Shown here piece after piece: positions 1 through 9,959 of a stretch of DNA of 64,000 nt. Where the stretch lies: NCBI RefSeq assembly GCF_003073045.1, contig NC_037596.1, positions 9,755,553 to 9,819,552 of the forward strand. The letters are read 5' to 3'. The position numbers and the translations under genes were made by a program. Within the stretch, counting starts at the first letter, position 1; the number at the start of each line of letters is the position of its first letter. The notes under the pieces are model-generated. The model saw only the letters and a list, made by a program, of their open reading frames with translations, was not told the DNA's origin and did not search any database. The stretch is from Pomacea canaliculata (lineage: Eukaryota; Mollusca; Gastropoda; Architaenioglossa; Ampullariidae).

Positions 1-102
1 ACATTTTCTGACGATGTAAAGTTTCATACGATCTTTAGTCAAATCCTTTGTCAATTTTACACACTTTACTTTCGCCTGCTTTTATTGTTTCTAACAAATT
101 AT

Positions 103-432
103 TCAAACCTCGAATCCTTTCATCCATACATCCCGGCACGATCAAGTTTCGAACAAAAACACAGGAGTTGAGCTTTGATATCATCGCTTACCCTGCACCA
201 TACAAATATGAGGTGTGGTACGTACCACCAGTCATGAACACCACTGACCCCTTCTCAGGGAAGGTTGAAAGTTCAGAGCTGAATGTCACCTGTAAAACCT
301 CCGATAAACGCCGTTACCTGTCCAGGTGCACTCTGATGATCTCAGGCATTCCGTCTAGGTCACATGGCTTGTACAAGGTGTATATCATTAATGAACATGG
401 GGAAGAGAATTTCACTGCTGAGATCAGTTACG
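103..432 (+). CDS. Gene A exon: membrane-proximal Ig-like domain
   Basis: Homologous over its length to exon 7 of genes B and C. The left boundary is placed by alignment of KPR with B and C. The nearest upstream AG (37-38) would give phase 0 instead of the family's phase 1. The right boundary is a strong gtgagt donor. Confidence 0.75.
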
Positions 433-966
433 GTGAGTGAGTTTGTACAACATGAGCAGATTTGATCTTTCAAAATATCTCCATCAATTATTTTACTTAA
501 CTTCCTTCTCCTCTCTTTCAGTCTGTTATATCTCATCTAAATCACAAAATACTCTTTTTCAGTCTTTGCGCATTGTTTTATTGTCTAAAGTGTCATTAAT
601 AGGTAAACAAACTTTACTTGCCTAGGGATATTAAACAAGGAACATATTTTAATGATGGCTACCAATTTCTCCACAACCTCCAATCATAGAATTGTAGTTG
701 ACACTACATACACTATATTATGTGTGTGTATATATACGTACAAAGAAACAGTGCCTCTCTCTCTCTCCTGAGCACACCCCCACCCATTTATACATATAAA
801 ATCAGAATAAACAGTTTATGTTTCCATGTTATTTGTTTTCCAGCTGCCGACGAAGACTGGGATTCCTTTAACCCAGCAGTTATTTATGGTGTAGTGAGTC
901 TCGTCGTCCTCATCTCTGGGATTGTTGTACTTATCGCTGTAATTAGGAAAGTAAAGAAAAGTAAAG
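103..966 (+). CDS. Gene A: 3' part of a multi-Ig transmembrane receptor
   Basis: Two exons recognisable by close similarity to gene B in this window: the membrane-proximal Ig-like exon (about 103-432) and the TM exon (844-966). The 5' exons lie left of the window. The Ig exon keeps the family landmarks: AYPAP, an SSELNVTC cysteine, an RYL..C cysteine, and YKV..NEHGEENFT just before the donor. The donor at 432/433 (g|gtgagt) and both TM-exon boundaries match gene B exactly in phase (phase 1). At the place where B and C have the AG acceptor of the Ig exon, A reads 'at' (101-102), so this exon may not splice normally. No cytoplasmic-tail exon like those of B was found in the 2.7 kb downstream. 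Either the tail has diverged or this is a decaying gene copy. Confidence 0.72.
844..966 (+). CDS. Gene A exon: transmembrane segment
   Basis: A 123-nt exon between ttttccag and gtatgc, the same length and phase as the TM exon of gene B (43651-43773). It starts with an acidic juxtamembrane stretch, has FNPAVIYGVVSLVV leading a hydrophobic span of about 23 residues, and ends in the basic stop-transfer RKVKKSK. About three quarters of residues match gene B. Confidence 0.85.
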
Positions 967-3251
967 GTATGCATAGTTATCATTTTGTAGTTTAATAAAT
1001 TAAGACAAAGTCGAATAATGCTAACATTTCTCACTATATTGCAGACTATATAAAATAACTATCAATCTCTAATGACTTGGGTTCTTTCCTTTCCCTTGAC
1101 ACACTTCTTTCAGAGTTAAATAGGGAACAGACTTAGGTTTGTAGTCGTTTCCTTACATGGTGCATGATAATTCGAAACACACTCAGATGTGTGAGCATAA
1201 ATATAAAAACTAAAGAGTGGAAACAAATAATTTGCTTTGTGATTTTCCCTTTAAAAAAATACTTGTCCATAAAATGTTTGCTTTTATTTTGTTATTATAA
1301 GTAACAAGTGACAGTTCTTAGAATCGTTTTAATAAAAAAGTAATAACATGATTTGGAATGACATTTATTATCAAGGGACACTGACATTAATATGTTTTAT
1401 TTTTGTCAATGTTATTGCTATTTCAAAGTTTAACTACACCTTTTGTTGCTGTCTTTTCAAGCACAAATCAATTTCTCAATTTTATCTTTACATGTAAATA
1501 CTTTGTGTTTTATTTCTGCTTATTTACTGTCGTCTTTAAGGAATATTGAAGATCTTTTCCTTTTATCTGTTCAAAATTTGCCATAATTCATTTCGAGCTT
1601 TCCTTCTTTGTTGCGACCGGAAGAGGGCGAAGAAAGAGGACTAATTAAAAGCACCTTTTGATTATTCATCGCATAAGATCGGGAATGAAATATTGTTTGG
1701 ACCGAATGTAAACTGCATTACCTAAACATGGAAATACCTCGAGCCAATGGCGCTAAAGGAGCAGAAATTCCTGTAGTCAGTCGTGTCTGTAGAATAACAG
1801 GGGCATTCACTCATGCAGATTAGCGAGATCCATGGCGGATGTCTGATGAGTCAGTATGTCTGTACTCGTCAGAAACTAGTGATGTCCTGGTTGCCTCAGG
1901 TCCGCCCTTAAGATAAAATGACTTCAACCCTCATTGCCTTCGAGTATTAGAAGCTTGAAAATCCCAGCTTATCACATCCGGGGCTCTGCCAGACGCCGAC
2001 TTATGCTGCAGGCGACAAGACAACAAAATGGCAAATGCTCATCCGGGTCTTATCACTGAAGCCCGAGAACAAAGAGTACAACTCAAGAAACAAGATATGT
2101 TAATAATCGTAAGCCAGTCGTATTCATATTTATTAATTAAACGATTTTAAACGATAGAATATTGAAACTACAATTATAACTGTCCTTTTTATTTGTTTAC
2201 AGCAACATTCTAAACAGCAGGAGGCCCATTTCTTTAAAAAATGCTAAACGACTTTTTTTCTTTTTATTAAAATAAGTAAGAATTATGATCTCACATCAAA
2301 TTGTTGGTATTCGTTAGTTAGCCACTACTCCCTAGAGTTGAGGCCTGACTGCTACTAACGAGTGACTGTAAAGTCCCGCAACTTAACATCCTTATATATA
2401 TATAAACCAAATGTGCTAAATTCGGTTTATAGCAGGTTTATAGATAGACTTATAATGCCACCTTATTTAATAATTACTTAATTAATTTAGCACGTTTTTT
2501 GTTTTGGTTTCAGATATTTCAGAACTTCTATCTCAAACGGCCTGTGAAGTTCTATAAGTTATTTTTTAAGTCCAAACCACAAATATGGTAATTTGGTTGT
2601 CTTTCATTGAATCAGTAAGGTTTGCATTATATAAAAGCAAAAAATACTATAGCGCTTCTATGGCTACTTTAAAGACAGATTTGTTTGTGTTGTTTGATAG
2701 CTTGTTTGATTAAGTGAACTGATGAATCGCTGTTCCTCGACTGCTTGATTTAACGAATGAGATGAAGTGTAAAATTATATGAGTTGGAAATCATGTGATT
2801 TTATTTGTTTGTGAGTTACTCTTGTTCATAAATTGTACATAAATTCTTGTTCATAACTTAAGGAAACTGTAAGTTATGGCCTTATCAAAGAGTGCAATCT
2901 TTATGTGAACAGCCAGCTTGCACAACCCTAAGAACTGTAATGACTAAAAAATTGAATATAGCGCTATCAAGTTTCCTGTGTTAATTGTGTGACTGTATAG
3001 CAAACTCAATGCTGAAGCCAAACGGGGCTGAGTTTCACTTTTAAACAAGTTTTGTGTCTAAATTCTATCCTTATGTGATATATTTTTAAGAATATAATGG
3101 TCTAGCATGTTTCAGAACATTTAATTATTAAACTAAATTCGTTAAAAAAATTGAAACCTAGTAGATGTTTGGAGTGAGGTATCAGAGATCATAAATGATC
3201 AGGAACAGCTTTTAGTGATTGCAGTCCTGTCTTATCTCCCTTGTGCATAGG
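967..3251. other. No gene recognised downstream of the gene A TM exon
   Basis: AT-rich sequence with a more GC-rich patch at about 1600-2060. The patch has short open stretches on the + strand, but no splice-bounded exon matching gene B's tail could be placed. Gene A tail exons, if they exist, should be here. Confidence 0.4.
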
Positions 3252-3259
3252 TCACGGGT

Positions 3260-3422
3260 CATTGCACAGCTGGTCATCTGGAGGAAGTGTTCCGTGCCAA
3301 GCCGATAATGTACTGTTTAGCTGCACACCTCCGGCCTCAGAGGACTTAAGATGTCGATACTTATCTGACGAAATTGTCGACAAAGAGAACATAGAGGAAA
3401 GACATGTGTCGTGTGTATAATA
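3260..3422 (+). other. Candidate last exon or open segment, unresolved
   Basis: After a plausible acceptor (gcacag, about 3255-3260) one + strand frame stays open for about 50 codons, including several cysteines, and ends in tandem TAA codons that overlap an AATAAA. It is much more GC-rich than its surroundings. The open frame needs a phase-2 entry, whereas gene A's TM exon ends in phase 1, so it cannot be joined directly. The opposite strand is also open for 60 codons. It could be a gene A terminal exon reached through an unseen exon, or unrelated sequence. Confidence 0.22.
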
Positions 3423-3688
3423 AATTGAACACATTATATTTCATTTTTACTGCAGAATAAAAACTAAAATTCAATATATATTTAATTAATGTTTTATAAA
3501 GCACTAATTAATCTGTACTGAGTTTGAGTAAAGAAGATAGAAGAGGTAGACTAGAATAAAGTATCAAAAAAAGAACAAAATTATAGTTTTCTCCTTGATG
3601 ATTTTGCATAGCCAAGGATATTTCACCCAAATTTCTGCGATAAAAAACGGATGTCATTTTTGCCAATAAATGTACATAACACGACATT

Positions 3689-3969
3689 TTAGAAACAGGA
3701 ATTACAGAAAGAAGAAAGGAACCTTATCCTGAAGCTAGTAAGTTGAAAAAATAATGATCGAAAACGTTTAAATATGATTTTGACTATATAAGCCTTAAAA
3801 GAAATAAAATAGATTTGACTCCTCCTACTAATATATCGAAACAAATCATGTACCAAGCATGTCCTTTTTTCTGGGTCTGTCTTCAGATAGCACTTGAGAT
3901 GCGCTACATCTTCTGCAGAGTTATCAAACTGCAATGGTTCAGAACTGCTGAGCCCGACTTCTACTCTGT
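3689..3969 (-). CDS. Gene C exon 9: candidate cytoplasmic tail
   Basis: Acceptor ttttccag; the phase-1 entry fits exon 8 and the frame runs 92 codons to a stop at 3689. The first 45 residues look coding (acidic, mixed). The rest is rich in F, I, R and S, as expected from read-through of AT-rich intron, and a donor-like gtacat after TGCTTG could end the exon earlier. No ITIM-like tyrosine. Confidence 0.45.
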
Positions 3970-6900
3970 CTGGAAAACTTCTGTATTCATTGTGTTAATG
4001 TGTTTCTTAACTTTCACTGTAATCTTTCTTCTATTAGCATAACATTCAGCATTGAATTAGGACATTGCTGGAATTAAAATCTGAATAATTGTGCTACTTT
4101 AGAGTATATTAATTATACGTACTGTTATCGAAGAGTCAAACACAGCAATCGATCGCTGAGAAACTTTTCTGTTGTGAAAAGTGAAGAAACAGATGTTCAT
4201 AAATGGCGGGCATGCGATGCGCATGTGTAGGGCGCGCTTCCGGTCGGTACGTATAGTCCGGCCGCCATTTTGCCATTGGCAGTTGGCGGGCGACAGTTGC
4301 CTTAATTAGCCGGCACTGGCTAAACGCAAATAGATTACTTTGATGGCGTCACACCTATCGCCCGCATGCGCACTCGATATCCCGAAAAATCGAATGTCAC
4401 AGATCGAACACGGCTTTAAAAGTCACAGTTGTGGGACCTTTGAATTTTCGGCTTTCCGTACTACTAAGGTAGTTACTTTGTGTAAATTTCTTTGAAATAT
4501 TTGCTATGAAAAAAAAATGTTAATCACCTTTTCTGACCTTTTTAAAAAAAAATTGGGGTAGGAGGTGAATTAAACTTATTCTTGCTACGAGATGTAAGAT
4601 GAGGCTAGAAAGAGATTTAATTAGTATTCTCTATTCATCTTCTATGTTTCGACATCAACTTATCTGAAGGAAATTTATGTAAGCTTTACCTTTCAATTTT
4701 TTTCTGATAACAATAATAAGTACAGCCACTGTTATGGTGAAAACAACGCCGCCAGCGACAAAGCCCCACAAAGGGAAATCTCTTTCCGTTAAAACTTTGT
4801 TTTCTTCACCTTCACCTGTGTGAAAAGAAGTAAATCAACAAAAGATTCTTTAGCTTAGCTTTTTAGTTAAAGAGAGCTTGATTAGCATTTGTATCATCAA
4901 AGAATGTTAAATAGAGTGGAATAAGCGGTGATTTGCGTTTTGATATATTTTTTTTTTCTAATTAAAGTATTCTTTTTCTAATTGTGTCTCACGACACAAC
5001 AAAGACATCCGTATGTGCGAGCTGGTGTGCATACACACACGCATAAAATAATAATAATAATAAACATCAGTAGTGTACATAATATTATACTAAAAAGACA
5101 TTGAACTATTAATAGCAATGGTTGTACTGGACTTCAAACATTTGTCAAATCTTGGGGGCTACAAGATCATTATAAAATGTCAGATATCATCAAAAGTGTT
5201 ACCAAGTATGGAAATGTGCGTATAAAGGTTACAGGAAATCAAGAATCTGAAGCAAACAAGTTTATCAATAAACTGGTCAAAGTTATAATTTTTATTAAGT
5301 AAAATTAAGAAATCGTTTTAATCTGTGACATATTTAGTAATAAGGTATGTGTATCAACATATTCCACTCAAGGGTCAAATAAATTCAGTTCCTCTCACAT
5401 TCTTGATCAACTCCTATGAAAAGACAGCTCATTAAAATAGTCAACTGATATGAGGGCACCTGGTAATATTTCTACAAGCAGTGCACAAACGCTTGCACAC
5501 ACATTTCTATGAGGAAATAAGAACCAGCTGTTCAAATAATGAATTTCTGATGAAATGAAATGAATAATTATGTAATCATAAATATCAGTTGTAAATATAG
5601 CTAGCATATCATTACTTTGATCTTCTAGATAGCTAAATTAAAAAAAAATGAAAATGGGTAGCCAACGATAGCTGAACGGGTCTAAAACTGAAAAAATAAG
5701 AAAGTCTCCTATAGCTTGTGTTTACGTGTACATATCACCTAAGAACATGCAGACACACAAGCAGAGAGAAGAAGAAGGAAAGAAAGAACGTAAGAAGATA
5801 GACTATTGAAATCACTCTGTAACAAAGGAGTATAGTTAATGCAGACAACTTTTAATGTAACTCACTGTCGCTGAATTCAACTGTAAAGCTTTCTTCTCCA
5901 AGTACATTGGTGACCATCACTTTATAAAAACCGGTCCATGACAGGGAGACATTCCTGAAGATAGACAGAGTGCACTTGGAGAGGTAACGATGGTTTCTGT
6001 CAGAGCTGCACGAAGCAATGACCTCTGAACTATCGGCACAAAAAGGTTCACTGTTGATGATTGTATTTTCTAAGCACAACATTGCAGACACATCAGGTGC
6101 CGGGAAGGCGATGACATCAAAAGTCAGCACCTGTCTTTTGCCTGTAACCTTGATGTTATTGAGAATTGAGGATGATATACTTCGAGGTTTACCTGCAACG
6201 TTAAATTCCTGTAAAATACTATGCAAATACTGAATAACAAACGAAAAGGATATTTTATCAATGTATGATTACAAATGCACAAACATGACATTCATTTAGA
6301 TAGGGTTTAAATGACTTATGGTAATAATATAGACATAGACCTAGACATTTAAGTCTTAAAATTAATTTAACCTTTTGAAGACCATTTGGGAAAAATGTAC
6401 CACTTACACATAACACCGAGGTCAATATTAAGGGATGCATTCTTGTGATGGGAAAATTCACTGTAATCAGAGCACGTGTACAGGGATGTGTCTTCACAGA
6501 GAGCAGTGAACGTGTAGTTGAGAGGAGATGATCCTTTAATAATATCCATGTCGTTGTGGTTATTATAGATAGAGATGTTTGGTGTTGGTCGGCCGTAGGA
6601 TTCACACCTCAAGTGCACCTGTTCACCCTCCTTGACTGTCGTGTTTCCTTCACGATCGTTTACAGAAAAGCGCAGTGTTGTATTGGCCTCTGTAAATAAG
6701 TGTTAATTAGTTACATATCTCAAATAGGCAAAGGTTTACTTTGTGTATATATATAAACACAACAGCTAGCTTCCGCAGGCTGGTAGTATGCGTGAATGTA
6801 AAAAAAGTTGTTGGTTCGAGTTCTGGTCAAATACCATCCCAACTCAGCAGATATCCGGCAGAAATGGGTACATGGCTTATCATGAAGTATATAGATACTT

Positions 6901-9819
6901 TCTTATTTCAGCATAGCATATGTTCTGAAACATTATTAAAGACAGAACATATTTTACTTACTTCTCACACAAGCAGTGTAGATCCCTCCATAAACAGTGT
7001 CGGTTCCCCATATGAGGTCACATATGAACCATGTTCTACCATGATCCGACAAAACCAGGGTCTTGGTATAACTAAGTTCTTTTGAAGTAACCGCCTGTCC
7101 ATCTTCTTTAACATACCTCTCCCGGTTTGTCTTGTTACCTACTATCCATACCAGGTACCCAGCAGGTTGTCCCAGACTAGTGGTCCTACAGGTACAGACC
7201 ACGTCAGTGTTCTCCAACACACAGGGCTGTGGACTACAAGACACGGTTGGTGACCTGGGACGTTCTGGCAAAAAAGAATTATGTCCAATATCCGAAATAC
7301 CGAAAGGTATTTGCGCTGATCTTGTGCTCTCAGCAATACAGTTTAAAGTACTCTAGTTAATTACACACACATAGTAATGGGAAGGAAGAGTAAGTGGGAA
7401 TGAGACTAAGACTGAAAAACAAATGAATGACTTTAAAAAGAATGCTTGGAAAACCTCTTATAAATATATGATTCCATTTTGTTGGGGGGGAGAGAGAGAG
7501 AATATTAGATAAACATAGAATAAAAACTGCAAATAAATATGAAATAAAATAGATTTTTAAAATCGAGAAAAGAATTTCCTTTCATCTGAGTATGTTATCT
7601 TTCTGTGCCTCTCTGTAAGTGCATTCCCCTGTCGATTTAGATCGAAAATAATAAAAATCATTGTTTAAATAAATGAAAAATTATCAGTACCAACTGCAAA
7701 TCGCTTATCACTGGCAGAAAAGTGTTGTCCTCCAGGTGAGACAGAAACATAAAAACCATAGAGTCCTTCATGTGCTAGGAGAGTTGTGTTGAGCTTACAG
7801 GAACCTGACACCTTCACTTCACTCTTAGTGATCTTCTCACTTGTCAGCATGGTGACCATTTGCAGGGTTTCATTATTTGACTGGAAGAAGAATAAACATT
7901 TTAAAGAACTGCTAAATAACTGAGTTGGTAATTAATAAATCAATATGTATGTGTAATGATGGTACTAATGAAGATGATTATGAGGATTATCCTCTACTTG
8001 TGTCTGAAGAACTAAGTCTGCTTTGTGTACATACCTCCAGAGGAATAGATAATTGCCCAAATCACGCGGTTATTCGCAATGGAAGTAGACTGGATATTCA
8101 TGCGCAGAACAAGGCAACCAACAACTTTTAAGCAGATTAGTATTAATGATGACTTACAAAAAGTTACCTTGACCGAAACAAAACTTTTTGAAGAAACAAT
8201 ATTATAGCCAACACCATTTTTCTTCTTGCTAATCTTCTGCACTACTGTAACTGATTCTTGAAATGTCAGTCATCTACTATCAGTTAGCGTCCTACAAGAT
8301 GGAATCATTAGTAGTATTTTCCAACAACTACTGAAAAGTCAGTGAACAGAAGCTTCACATGTTTACTATGATTTATAAGCTGGGAATAAGAAATCTATAG
8401 ATATAATACAAACTAGTTATTGTTGCTAAATGAGTGTTTAATTTTGACAGAAAAAATTTACCATATTTGTCTCGCGGATTAGCTGACAAAAGTAACTTTT
8501 TCGAGAGGAGAAGACACTGCCGACAGTACATGTCACATGAACCGACCAGGACGCAGCAGACGATGTGCATGAAACGTTCTTTGCCGGATCTGTTGAGTGA
8601 GAAAGGTGAGGATGAGGTAAGTTAAAGAACTGTTCAGAAAGAGTTAAAAGAGAAAAGAAATAAACAAAAGATATTAAGAAATACACGTTTCAAAAGCACA
8701 AAGGTTTGGACAATTTCAAAACATGAGTGCAAGGAAATGATAAACCTACATAAAGTAAACAGAAATTTATAAAGAATAGAGATTAATTTTACACACACAC
8801 ACAGATTGTGATATGGCAAGCTGCATTGTCATTATCTTTAAGTACTATTGTACAGAAAACCTAGGTTTCAAACAGCTAATTTTCTCAAACTTTCATTAGT
8901 CATTTTTTGAAGATTTACTAATCATTGAAGGGGTAAACGAAGTTGACAGTGAAACTATTTCCGTGGGTAATCAGTCTTTCCAATCGTAGACTGTTGAAAT
9001 TTTAATCTCGATAAGTCAACACAAGGAGGACTTACCCACATAGTTGAGTCCACACCAAGCTGACATGTTGTCAACATCTCTCAGACTACACCCCAGACTG
9101 CCGTTCAAATACAGGATGTTGTTGTATATCAATGAGTTGCTCGCAGGTTTGACGATCATTTCTGAACTGTGGGCATCTATCGTTCTTAGGATGAAAAGCT
9201 CGTTCACTGTATCTAACTGAACACACCCCTGGTCGCATACTGCTAGAAAATAGTCGCTTGTGGTTTTATTTAACTGAAGTCTCCATTCTACTGGCCCCTC
9301 TGCCGTGCAGATGAAATTAGTTTCTTGGTCAGCCAGCAGTTCCTGAACACCATCACTATCGCAGGGTGTAAGGTTGATTCCTGTAAGATATCAACAATAA
9401 TTTTATAATACGAATAATTGGGTGGGAGCCAGGATTTCTCGAGGCTACTTAGTACGGTCAAACTCAAACAAGATCAATCTGAGAATTTTTTTCCTTTCAT
9501 TCTATTAAAAGATCCAGTTCTCCTTAACGATATTCATTCCATTCCTAATGTTTCTGTTAATTTAGAGTCATTTGTCATATACGTTTACAAACTGCCGTAA
9601 ACTAATTTGTCACGAGTTTAAAGATATAAGAGGTCGTTTGATTAATGTCCCACATGATGGATGATTTTACCCGTTATTCTCAACTACGCATTGTTTTGAG
9701 GTACTTAAACAAATTGAAAACTTAAATTTACCTTCGACTAATAGCAGACAAAAAAGGTAAAGAACCTTCAGAATCATCGATATTCTCCTTGTGTTCCACA
9801 TATTTAGCTGGTGACCCAT
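3689..9819 (-). CDS. Gene C: multi-Ig transmembrane receptor without ITIM motifs
   Basis: Nine coding exons read on the minus strand: 9732-9819, 9036-9380, 8462-8589, 7691-7880, 6962-7264, 6408-6689, 5866-6192, 4690-4815 and 3689-3969. All have GT/AG borders and consistent phases (1,1,0,1,1,1,1,1), giving about 689 residues. Order: signal peptide; Ig-like 1 (residues about 30-144); Ig-like 2 split over two exons (145-250); Ig-like 3 with the GQPAG..W module (251-351); Ig-like 4 with paired cysteines (352-445); Ig-like 5 (446-554); TM about 570-591; tail. The ectodomain matches gene B exon for exon, but the TM exon is unrelated to those of A and B. The predicted tail lacks S/V/L/I-x-Y-x-x-L/V sites. 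Likely a cell-surface recognition receptor; function is inferred. The last exon is the least certain part. Confidence 0.82.
4195..4395. promoter_or_regulatory. CpG-rich block with ETS- and YY1-like motifs
   Basis: A 200-bp GC/CpG-rich island in AT-rich intronic DNA of gene C. It holds AAATGGCGGGC (4201-4211), CTTCCGGT (4237-4244) and GCCGCCATTTTG (4261-4272). This combination is typical of TATA-less animal promoters, but no first exon is visible beside it. It could also be a repeat fragment. Confidence 0.3.
4690..4815 (-). CDS. Gene C exon 8: transmembrane segment of a distinct type
   Basis: 126 nt between cacacag and gtaaag, phase 1-1. It encodes an acidic stalk (SEGEENK), a hydrophobic span of about 22 residues (about 570-591) rich in V, I and T, and the stop-transfer RKKLK. 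It shows no similarity to the FNPAVIYGVV-type TM exon of A and B. No charged residue lies inside the membrane span. Confidence 0.75.
5866..6192 (-). CDS. Gene C exon 7: Ig-like domain 5, membrane proximal
   Basis: 327 nt from gttgcag to gtgagt. Shares KPR.IS, FDVIAFPAP, HRYLSKCTL and YKV.VTNVLGEESFTVEF with the equivalent exons of A and B. It is more diverged from A and B than they are from each other. Confidence 0.82.
6408..6689 (-). CDS. Gene C exon 6: Ig-like domain 4
   Basis: 282 nt, borders ttacag and gtaagt. Has LRCES.GRPTPN (first Ig cysteine) and CEDTSLYTC (D-x-x-x-Y-x-C signature of an Ig F strand). The codon split across the next intron completes a cysteine, as in gene B. Confidence 0.85.
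6763..6885 (+). repeat. tRNA-derived SINE fragment in a gene C intron
   Basis: Has a box-A-like segment (gcaggctggtagtatgcg) and, about 40 bp on, a box B (GGTTCGAGTTC) followed by a short stretch resembling the body of the SINEs at 25.0 and 25.7 kb (AATGGGTACxTG). The 3' part is missing. It lies antisense to gene C in intron 5. Confidence 0.5.
6962..7264 (-). CDS. Gene C exon 5: Ig-like domain 3 (GQPAG module)
   Basis: 303 nt, the same length as in gene B. Landmarks: VSC, CTC, SLGQPAG.L.W.VGNKT, and LSDH..TWF.CDL.WGT near the end. This module is the best-conserved ectodomain piece between B and C. Confidence 0.85.
7691..7880 (-). CDS. Gene C exon 4: second half of Ig-like domain 2
   Basis: 190 nt between cttccag and gtactg. 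Shares NET..MVT...I.K.E.KVSGSC.FNT.L..EG.YGF.VSVSPGG with gene B exon 4; the phase-0 entry matches. Confidence 0.82.
8462..8589 (-). CDS. Gene C exon 3: first half of Ig-like domain 2
   Basis: 128 nt between caacag and gtaaat, entering in phase 1 and leaving in phase 0, exactly as gene B exon 3. Common pattern: VSCT...W.V.V.C....S.Y/FSSR..Y.C.LIR. Confidence 0.78.
9036..9380 (-). CDS. Gene C exon 2: Ig-like domain 1
   Basis: Borders ttacag and gtaagt, 345 nt, phase 1-1. Shares ADQE..F.CTAEGPV.W near the start and NGSL.C.....D...AW/ACGLN at the end with gene B exon 2. Six or more cysteines suggest extra disulfides beyond the Ig core. Confidence 0.82.
9732..9819 (-). CDS. Gene C exon 1: signal peptide
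   Basis: ATG at 9819 opens a 29-codon exon ending in gtaaat, phase 1. A second in-frame ATG 14 codons later starts a textbook signal core (MILKVLYLFCLLLV) and may be the real start. Too short to stand out as an ORF, but the phase and position match gene B exon 1. Confidence 0.75.
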
Positions 9820-9894
9820 TCTTGTGACTGAAGTAGCTTTTCAGTTTGTCTCTCCTCATATGTCCTCTATATTATACTATACTCACTAAAACCA

Positions 9895-9951
9895 CAGGCG
9901 GAAGCCAATTAAGTCAATGCATGATTCACTTTGCTATAGCTTTTAAATATT
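9895..9951 (-). promoter_or_regulatory. Candidate gene C promoter elements
   Basis: TTTTAAATATT (9941-9951; AATATTTAAAA in the gene's sense) lies about 125 bp upstream of the gene C ATG, next to AGGCGGAAG (9896-9904), an ETS-like box. The same 11-mer and the same 9-mer, in the other orientation, occur upstream of gene B. A TATA role is inferred. Confidence 0.3.
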
Positions 9952-9959
9952 TCCTTGTT

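Noticed and set aside
816-1034. Minus-strand ORF of 72 codons
   Set aside because: Antisense shadow of the gene A TM exon, which has splice borders and a paralogue on the other strand.
6741-7356. Plus-strand ORFs of 114 and 74 codons
   Set aside because: They overlap gene C exon 5 and its intron on the opposite strand; no similarity or splice support.
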